A DNA stretch of 17,235 bases from Candidatus Aminicenantota bacterium. Lineage in GTDB: Bacteria; Acidobacteriota; Aminicenantia; UBA2199. The stretch is taken from assembly GCA_020355945.1 (NCBI GenBank), contig CP070627.1, positions 309,425-326,659 on the forward strand, in the 5' to 3' direction. This document shows, piece after piece, positions 1 through 7,400 of this stretch. The stretch's first letter is position 1. Each line of letters starts with the position of its first letter. The notes beneath the pieces were generated by a model. It made no database searches. It worked only from the letters and a program-made list of their open reading frames with translations, and was not told the origin of the DNA. A program made the position numbers and the translations under genes.

Positions 1-1
1 C

Positions 2-790
2 TTTTGGGATTCCGCACCGGCTGCGCTGCAGCAGCTTGTCCCCTTCTTCGCTGAGGTCGGGAATTATAAGAAAAAAAGTAAATTGAGATTGGTATTTTTA
101 AGTGGAGACTGGATCCCCGTGACGCTCCCGGATATCTTAAAAGAAACATTTGCCGGTGTGAAGGTGATTAGCCTGGGCGGAGCAACAGAAGCAACCATTT
201 GGTCCAATTATTATCCCATCCAACCAGTGGACCCCACCTGGAATAGCATCCCCTATGGAAAACCCATCCAAAATGCAAAATATTACATTCTTGATAGGGA
301 TTTAAACATATGTCTCCTGGGGGTGGCAGGTGACCTGTATATCGGGGGAGAATGTCTCGCCTTAGCCTATATCAATGATGTCCTGTTAACCGCCAGCAAG
401 TTTATAGATAATCCATTTATTCCTGGAGAAAAGATATATAAAACAGGAGATATTGCTCGATGGTTTGAGGACGGCAATATGGAATTCCTGGGCAGAAAAG
501 ATCATCAAGTCAAGATAAGAGGCTTCAGGATAGAATTAGGGGAGATAGAGAGTCAATTGGTAAAATATAAGGAGATAGAAGAGGGCATTGTCATCGTCAA
601 GGAGAATAATGGAAATAAATACCTTTGTGCCTATTATGTATCAAACTGCGAAATAGACCGGGAAGAGCTGAGAAAGTATTTGTTAAGGGAATTGCCGGAA
701 TATATGCTGCCTTCATATTTTGTACCGTTGGCAGAAATACCCCTGAGCCCCAATGGAAAAGTGAACCGCAAGGCCCTGCCGGAGCCTGAA
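2..790 (+). other. Adenylation domain 1, C-terminal part, cysteine-like pocket
   Basis: The visible part runs from just before the GrsA-278 position to the A10 motif PNGKVNRKALP. Mapping onto GrsA by eye gives 278 D (residue 3), 299 F (32), 301 S (34), 322 L (58), 330 I (66), 331 W (67), 517 K (253). Positions 235, 236 and 239 are outside the window. The Cys code I remember is DLYNLSLIWK, so S-L-I-W-K agree while N/D and L/F differ. The SGDWIPVTLP and LGGATEA wording is also typical of A domains in Cys-using modules. Confidence 0.6.
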
Positions 791-3700
791 ATCATACCCG
801 AAGATGAGTATATCGCTCCAAGAAATGAGATGGAAGAAACCCTGGTGAAAATCTGGGCCAAAGTATTGGGCATAGAGGAAACAATCACAGGCATAGATGC
901 CAATTTTTTCGAATTGGGGGGACATTCGTTGAACTCCACCACGGTGTTATCAAAAATTCACAAAGAATTAAATGTTAAAGTACCCTTAAAAGAGTTTTTT
1001 AGAGGCCCAACCATCAGGGAATTATCCGGGTATATAAAAAAGCAAACACAAGAGAAATATGCTTCAATAGAAAATGCAGAAAAAAAAGACTACTATATTT
1101 TATCTTCTGCCCAGAGGAGATTGTTTGTCTTACAACAACTGGAACCCGCAAATGTCGGATATAACATACCTCAAGTGAATATTATTGAAGGAAACCTGGA
1201 AGTTGAAACGGTTGATGTGGCCTTCCGGGAAATGATCGATCGACACGAGGTGCTTCGGACAGCCATTGAAACAATCGATGGAGAACCTGTCCAGAGGATA
1301 TATGAAACGGTTGATTTTAAAATTATATATCAAGAAACCGATGAAGAAAAGGCAAAAGAAATATTTAACACCTTTGTAAGACCCTTTGATCTAAGTAACG
1401 CTCCCTTCCTCAGGGTGGAATTAATAAAAATAGGTGCAGCCAGGCATGTGTTACTGTTTGATATGCATCATATCATATCCGATGGGATTTCCAATCAACT
1501 ATTTTTAAACCAATTATTCTCTTTATATGCAGGCCGTTTATTGTCTTCTTTACCCATCCAGTATAAAGATTATGCCCAATGGCAGAACAGCAAGAAGCAA
1601 AGAGAAAAAATAGCGCAGCAGCAAGATTATTGGGTGAACGAGTTTGCAGGGGAGATACCGGTTTTAAATCTGCCCACCGACTATCCAAGACCTTCCATAC
1701 AGAGTTTTGAGGGCAGTTCCATCGATTTTACACTAAAACCAGGGGATAAAGCGACTTTAATAAGAATTGCCAAAGCGGAGGGGGGGACCTTATTTATGGT
1801 ATTGCTGGCCATCTACAATATCTTACTGGCAAAACTGACCGGTGAAGGAGATATTGTCGTCGGAACACCTATTGCAGGACGAAAACACCCGGACCTGGAA
1901 AATTTAATCGGCATGTTCGTCAATACCCTGGTATTAAGAAATTACCCCATAGGAACCAAAACCTTTAAAACCTTTTTAAAAGAACTAAAAAATAGGACAT
2001 TGATGTCCTTCGAAAACCAGGATTATCAATTTGAAGAATTGGTGGAGCAGGTGGCTGTAAACCGGGATATGAGCCGGAATCCGTTGTTTGATGTGATGTT
2101 TACCTTACAAAATATAAAAATCCAAATGGATCAAGACCTGGATATAGAAAGTGACTTAAAGGTCCTGCCCTATGAAAACAACAATACCACCTCAAAATTT
2201 GATTTAACCTTAACCGCGATGGAAGGAAACAATGAATTATTCTTTACCATTGAATATTGTACGAAATTATTTAAGAAAGAAACCATTCAGCGCTTTATCC
2301 GATATTTTAAAAGCATAACGAGAACTGTTATACAGGACCCCAATCAATTGTTGTCGGAGATAGACATACTCTCGTCGGAGGAAAAAAATCGGCTGTTGGT
2401 TGAATTTAATGATACGGAAGCAGAATATCCAAAAGAAAAGACCATCCGGGGATTATTTGCGGAGCAGGTAGAGAGAAGTCCCGACAGCACAGCCGTCATC
2501 GGCGCAGAACACGGGGTAAGAGGCAGGGAAGTTACCTTAACCTATAGGGAATTAAATGAAAAGTCCGGTCTACTGGCACAACTGCTGCAAAAAAAAGGTG
2601 TAAAAGCCGACACCATTGTGGGGCTTATGATAAATCGTTCCCTTGAGATGATTATCGGTCTTATGGCCACACTGGAATCCGGCGGTGCTTATTTGCCAAT
2701 TGATCCCGATTACCCGGGGGAACGAATCCGCTACATGTTGGCTGACAGCAGTGCCAAAATCTTGCTGGCTGCGCCGGGGACCCATGGTAAGGTTAAAGCT
2801 GAGGTCCAGGAGGGATTGATAGAAATAATAGATATTTCCAACCCTTCAGTCTTCTCAACCTTAACCTCAACCTCAAATTGTCGGGTTAGCTCCAGGAACC
2901 TGGTTTACGTCATCTACACCTCCGGTACCACGGGAAAACCCAAGGGAATTATGATCCAGCATCAATCACTGGTTAACCGGCTGCATTGGATGCAAAGGAA
3001 ATATCCCCTGCATAAAGGAGATACCATATTGCAAAAGACTTCCTTTACTTTTGATGTATCCCTGTGGGAGTTGTTTTGGTGGGCAATAGCAGGGGCAAAA
3101 GTGTGTTTGCTTACTCCCGGCGGAGAAAAAGACCCCGAAATAATCGTCGATACAATTGAACGAAATAATATTACTATTATGCATTTTGTCCCTTCAATGT
3201 TAAAGGCTTTCCTGGAATACGTAACCACCACTTTTCGTGCGGCAAACCTGTCATGTTTGAGACAGGTGTTTGCCAGTGGAGAAACTCTAACCTTGAGCCA
3301 GGTGGAAATCTTCGACCAACAGTTGAACAAGCCCAATGGCACCAGGTTAGCCAACTTGTATGGCCCCACCGAAGCCACCGTTGACGTATCATATTTTAAT
3401 TGTCCGCTTGGTGAGGGAGACAATATTGAGAAGATCCCCATAGGTAAGCCCATTGACAACATTAAATTATATATTGTCGATAAATATTTGCATCTACAGC
3501 CTGTAGGCGCACCAGGGGAATTATGCATTTCAGGGGCAGGACTGGCCAGGGGCTATTTAAACAACCCGGGATTAACCGCAGAAAAATTTGACCGGGATTT
3601 ATGGAATTACCAGGATTACCAGGATAAAAACAAAAAGATACCAGGCAAAAATTACACTCACCACTCCACAACTCCACCACTCACCACTTACAAAACCGGG

Positions 3701-4405
3701 GACCTGGCCAGGTGGCTCCCGGATGGGAACATCGAATTTTTAGGAAGAATCGATCATCAAGTAAAAATAAGAGGCTTCAGAATTGAGCTCAAAGAGATAG
3801 AAAATCAACTGCTGAAACATGAAAAAATTGAAGGAGCAGTGGTATTATTAAAAGAAAAAAATCAAGATAATTACCTTTGTGCCTATATCCTATCAAAAGA
3901 AGATTTAAAAATCCCCGATTTGAGAGAGCACCTGGCCATTAGTTTACCGGATTATATGATCCCTTCCCAATTTATTAAAATTGATAAAATACCCGTAACT
4001 CCCAATGGTAAACTAGACAGAAAATCGTTACTTTCCTATGATACAAGACTGGGTACAGGTGAAGAATATACCCCCCCAAAAAGTAAAACCGAAAAAAGAA
4101 TAGCAGAGATATGGAAAGAGGTACTAAACCTGGATAAAGTCAGTATTCACGATAATATCTTCGACCTTGGCGGAGATTCTTTTAAAATTATTAAAATAAA
4201 CAGTAGAATAAAGGACATATTAAAAGAAGATATTCCCGTATTAATGCTGTTTCGATATTCAACGATTCGTTCCTTATCCGATTATTTTACCCGGTATAAG
4301 GTTGAAACGATAAAAATGAAAACAACGAAAGTTGAGAAACTGGACCAGGTGGAAGAAACAATGAAAGATACAATTCAATTGTTCGATGAAGTAGAGCGTT
4401 TTTAA
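2..4405 (+). CDS. NRPS, 5'-partial: A(Cys-like)-PCP-C-A(Ser)-PCP
   Basis: Non-ribosomal peptide synthetase, open from the left edge, so the true start lies outside; a TTG at 83 is internal to the A domain. Residues are counted from the codon at base 2 (1467 visible). Residues 1-262 are the C-terminal half of an A domain (SGDWIPVTLP, GGATEATIW, YKTGD, NGK with K253). A PCP follows (GGHSL, Ser309), then a C domain at about 363-790 with an intact HHIISDG (H489, H490, D494). A second A domain at about 830-1345 has YTSGTTGKPKG, YGPTE and NGK K1337. The second PCP is GGDSF (Ser1393). An acidic 35-residue tail ends the protein. Pocket residues of the second A domain read D-V-W-H-F-S-L-V-D-K, the serine signature. 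With a PKS protein 2 bases downstream, this subunit probably hands a seryl intermediate to a KS. Domain calls are secure; substrates are predictions. Confidence 0.97.
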   Translation, partial: FWDSAPAALQQLVPFFAEVGNYKKKSKLRLVFLSGDWIPVTLPDILKETFAGVKVISLGGATEATIWSNYYPIQPVDPTWNSIPYGKPIQNAKYYILDRDLNICLLGVAGDLYIGGECLALAYINDVLLTASKFIDNPFIPGEKIYKTGDIARWFEDGNMEFLGRKDHQVKIRGFRIELGEIESQLVKYKEIEEGIVIVKENNGNKYLCAYYVSNCEIDREELRKYLLRELPEYMLPSYFVPLAEIPLSPNGKVNRKALPEPEIIPEDEYIAPRNEMEETLVKIWAKVLGIEETITGIDANFFELGGHSLNSTTVLSKIHKELNVKVPLKEFFRGPTIRELSGYIKKQTQEKYASIENAEKKDYYILSSAQRRLFVLQQLEPANVGYNIPQVNIIEGNLEVETVDVAFREMIDRHEVLRTAIETIDGEPVQRIYETVDFKIIYQETDEEKAKEIFNTFVRPFDLSNAPFLRVELIKIGAARHVLLFDMHHIISDGISNQLFLNQLFSLYAGRLLSSLPIQYKDYAQWQNSKKQREKIAQQQDYWVNEFAGEIPVLNLPTDYPRPSIQSFEGSSIDFTLKPGDKATLIRIAKAEGGTLFMVLLAIYNILLAKLTGEGDIVVGTPIAGRKHPDLENLIGMFVNTLVLRNYPIGTKTFKTFLKELKNRTLMSFENQDYQFEELVEQVAVNRDMSRNPLFDVMFTLQNIKIQMDQDLDIESDLKVLPYENNNTTSKFDLTLTAMEGNNELFFTIEYCTKLFKKETIQRFIRYFKSITRTVIQDPNQLLSEIDILSSEEKNRLLVEFNDTEAEYPKEKTIRGLFAEQVERSPDSTAVIGAEHGVRGREVTLTYRELNEKSGLLAQLLQKKGVKADTIVGLMINRSLEMIIGLMATLESGGAYLPIDPDYPGERIRYMLADSSAKILLAAPGTHGKVKAEVQEGLIEIIDISNPSVFSTLTSTSNCRVSSRNLVYVIYTSGTTGKPKGIMIQHQSLVNRLHWMQRKYPLHKGDTILQKTSFTFDVSLWELFWWAIAGAKVCLLTPGGEKDPEIIVDTIERNNITIMHFVPSMLKAFLEYVTTTFRAANLSCLRQVFASGETLTLSQVEIFDQQLNKPNGTRLANLYGPTEATVDVSYFNCPLGEGDNIEKIPIGKPIDNIKLYIVDKYLHLQPVGAPGELCISGAGLARGYLNNPGLTAEKFDRDLWNYQDYQDKNKKIPGKNYTHHSTTPPLTTYKTGDLARWLPDGNIEFLGRIDHQVKIRGFRIELKEIENQLLKHEKIEGAVVLLKEKNQDNYLCAYILSKEDLKIPDLREHLAISLPDYMIPSQFIKIDKIPVTPNGKLDRKSLLSYDTRLGTGEEYTPPKSKTEKRIAEIWKEVLNLDKVSIHDNIFDLGGDSFKIIKINSRIKDILKEDIPVLMLFRYSTIRSLSDYFTRYKVETIKMKTTKVEKLDQVEETMKDTIQLFDEVERF
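2855..2876 (+). repeat. Hexamer tandem repeat (TYAACC, 3.7 copies) in coding frame
   Basis: Units tcaacc, ttaacc, tcaacc and a partial tcaa follow each other. They encode a Ser/Thr-rich stretch in the loop just before the A3 core (YTSGTTGKPKG) of the serine-type A domain. The frame is not broken. Confidence 0.7.
3606..3623 (+). repeat. Perfect tandem duplication of a 9-mer in coding frame
   Basis: attaccagg occurs twice in direct succession. Being 9 bases, it adds exactly three codons and yields the repeated residues YQD-YQD. It sits in the A6-A7 loop of the serine-type A domain, a stretch that is only about 11 residues long in the neighbouring A domain. Confidence 0.85.
3655..3688 (+). repeat. 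CCACTC-rich direct repeat in coding frame
   Basis: The 11-mer cactcaccact is present at 3655-3665 and again at 3678-3688, with related ccact/ccacaact units between. It encodes a His/Thr/Pro-rich loop (HHSTTPPLTT) immediately before YKTGD. It looks like low-complexity DNA that has become coding. Confidence 0.8.
4361..4405 (+). other. C-terminal tail with MKDTIQLFDE, candidate docking element
   Basis: After the last PCP the first protein has a charged tail ending MKDTIQLFDEVERF. The PKS protein that follows ends with a similar segment (MYDTINTLSEED). Both proteins hand their chain to a KS subunit whose N-terminus is very short. Calling it a docking element is inference; the shared residues are seen directly. 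Confidence 0.4.
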
Positions 4406-4410
4406 GAATG
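4391..4410 (+). promoter_or_regulatory. Stop-start junction, probable translational coupling
   Basis: The first gene ends TAA at 4403-4405 and the ATG of the PKS gene begins at 4408. No strong ribosome binding site is seen; the best is a weak gtagag at 4391-4396. Re-initiation by ribosomes finishing the upstream gene is the likely way the second subunit is kept in step. Confidence 0.55.
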
Positions 4411-7400
4411 ACCATAGAAGATAAACCAAAACGTACAGGTTTTGAAATTGCCGTCATTGGTATGGCCGGGAGATTCCCCGGGGCCAAAAACCTTAATGAA
4501 TTCTGGAATAATCTGGAAATTGGAGTCGAACCTATTTCCTTTTTCTCTGATGAAGAAATCAAAAAAAATAACAATAGTCCCCAGCCAGTAAACAATCCCA
4601 ATTACGTAAGGTCCAATGGAAGTATGCTGGAGAACAAAGAATACTTTGATGCTTCGTTTTTTGGTTACACTCCCAGGGAAGCTGAAATAATGGACCCCCA
4701 ACTCAGGATATTTCATGAATGCTGCTGGCATGCACTGGAAGATGCCGGGTATAATCCCGGGTCCTATGAAGGGTTCATCGGGATTTATGCCGGGGCCACA
4801 TCAAATTTCGATTGGAATGTCCGCTGCCAATTGACGGGAAAAAGTAGTAACCTGGGACAATTTGCCGCATCTCAATTGACCGACAAAGATTATCTGGTTA
4901 CCCGAATCGCCTATAATTTCGATTTAAAAGGACCGGCAGTGGTGGTACAAACCGCATGTTCAACATCTCTTGCGGCCATCCACACGGCATGTCGATCCCT
5001 ATTAACCGCAGAGTGTGACATTGCACTTGCAGGTGGGGTGACAATATTATCCCAAAATAGTATCGGGTATATTTACCAGGAAGGAATGATTAATTCCCCG
5101 GATGGTCATTGTCGGGCCTTTGATGCCAGGGCCAAAGGCACTGTTGGCGGGGAAGGAGCCGGGGTCGTAGTCCTGAAACGCTTAAAGCAGGCCCTGGCTG
5201 CCGGAGATAATATCCATGCCCTTATATTAGGCTCTGCCAGCAATAATGACGGAAGACAAAAACCCGGGTTTACTGCTCCAGGTATTGATGCCCAGGCAGA
5301 TGTAATCACCCGGGTATTACATATCACCCGGGTGAAACCGGAAAGCATTACTTATATTGAAACCCATGGAACAGCAACCCCCCTTGGCGATCCAATCGAA
5401 ATCGAAGCCTTAAAACAGGCCTTTGACACGGATAAGAAGAATTTCTGTGCCATCGGATCCGTTAAATCAAATATCGGGCACCTGGATAATGCCGCCGGAG
5501 TTGCCGCTTTTATAAAAACAGTACTGGCCTTAAAAAATCGCAGCATACCGCCAAGTCTCCATTTTGAATCACCCAACCCTCAAATTGATTTTGACAACAG
5601 CCCCTTTTATGTGAATACAACGTGCCGGGAATGGAAAAATGATAACCATCCCTTAAGGGCCGGTGTCAGTTCTTTTGGTATTGGCGGTACAAATTTCCAC
5701 GTTGTGCTGGAAGAAGCACCAGAGGGGACAGGGGGGCTTGCCCCCTTGTCAGATATGCAGCCCTTAAATCGGCAGCACCAATTGATCATTCTTTCTGCCA
5801 AAACCAACACTGCCCTGAAAAAAATTGCCCATAACCTGGTAGGACATTTAGAGAAAAATCCCGCTCTAAACCTGGCCGATGCCGCATATACCTTACAGGT
5901 AGGAAGAAAGAGCTTTAACCACAGGAAAATGCTGGTATGTGCCAATAGAGATGAAGCAATATCTAAATTAACAAATATTTCCAAAGGTGGGGAAATAACA
6001 AAAATTCCGGAAGAGGAGAAACCGGTGGTATTTATGTTCCCCGGTCAGGGGGCCCAGTATGTCGATATGGGACGGGGGTTGTACCAGGTGGAACCGCTAT
6101 TTCGCCAGGAAATGCACCGCTGTTTTGAAATATTAAGACCGATAATGCAATACGATATAAAAGAAATTCTTTATCCTTCTCTCTCTGCGCCCTCAGCGAC
6201 CTCTGCGGTGAACAAAAAATCACCTGACATCAACCAAACCGAAATAGCCCAGCCCATCATCTTTATAATCGAATATGCCCTGGCTCAATTGTTGATGAAA
6301 TGGGGAATAGCCCCTATTGCGATGATCGGGCATAGTATCGGGGAATATACGGCTGCATGTTTATCCGGGGTTTTTTCACTGGAGGATGCTTTAAAACTGG
6401 TTTATGTAAGAGGCAAATTAATGGAAAAAATGCCAGCAGGAGACATGTTAAGTGTGGAACTCCCCGAAAAAGAATTAACCCCTTTATTGAATCCCAACAT
6501 ATCCTTAGCAGCAGTAAACAGCCCATCCCACTGTGTTGTTTCCGGTACCCATGAAAACATAGAAAAATTCTCCGGGCTATTAAAAGAAAAAGGTCATAAA
6601 TACAGGCTGCTTCATACCTCGCATGCGTTCCACTCTGATATGATGGAACCGATTTTAAAAGAATTTGAAGAACACGTCAAACAAATGAAATTACAACCAC
6701 CTGTAATCCCATATATTTCCAATTTAACAGGAGAGGCGATTACCGCTTCGGAAGCAATGAGCCCGGGATACTGGTGCAAACATTTGCGAAGAACCGTTCA
6801 ATTTGGCAAAGGAATACAGGTATTACTGGAAGAAAATAATAATGCTATTTTTATCGAGGTGGGGCCAGGAAATGTTTTAAGCTCATTTATGCGAAAATTT
6901 GAAGATCAACAAAGGCATTCAACGCTAAATGTGATAAGGCATCCCCGTGAGAACGCCGCAGATGATTATTACCTGTTAAATAAATTGGGGCAACTATGGT
7001 TAAATGGTGTAAATATAAATTGGGAAAAATTTTATACAGGAGAAAAAAGACAGCGAATATCACTGCCCACTTATCCTTTTGAAGGGCTTCCCTATTGGAT
7101 TGAGGGTGATCCGTCCTTGATGGCCGGTGATATGCTGACTGCACGTTCTGCAGATAAAAAAACCGACATGGCGGACTGGTTCTATATCCCTTCCTGGAAA
7201 CGCTCAATGATACCGATGGCTATCGATCAATTGAATGAAGGGTTCTCAAAAAGGTCTTGTTGGCTGGTGTTTTCGGATGAAATCGGCCTGGCCTCACATT
7301 TGGTGAAGCGCTTAAAGCAGCAGGAGCAAGAAACGATTATTGTCAAACCCGGTAATATATTTTCGAAGTTAAGTGACCGGGAATACGCTGTAAATCCCGG

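Larger units (their letters stand above)
2450..4040 (+). other. Adenylation domain 2, serine signature
   Basis: A complete A domain: LTYREL (A1), YTSGTTGKPKG (A3), FTFDVSLWE (A4), NLYGPTEATV (A5), YKTGDLARW (A7), GFRIELKEIE (A8) and PNGKLDRKSL (A10). The ten pocket residues are D1018, V1019, W1022, H1061, F1090, S1092, L1119, V1127, D1128 and K1337. DVWHFSLVDK is the code I remember for serine-activating EntF, an exact match. Against the A domain before it, this one carries about 22 extra residues between the A6 and A7 regions, made from repeat-like DNA. Confidence 0.85.

Noticed and set aside
83..85. TTG as the start codon of the first gene
   Set aside because: The frame is open to base 2 and the upstream residues (WDSAPAAL...) are clear A-domain sequence, so the gene continues past the left edge.
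2962..3528. 188-residue antisense open frame
   Set aside because: It lies wholly over the serine-type A domain, shows no recognisable domain and has no ribosome binding site; it is a shadow of the coding strand.
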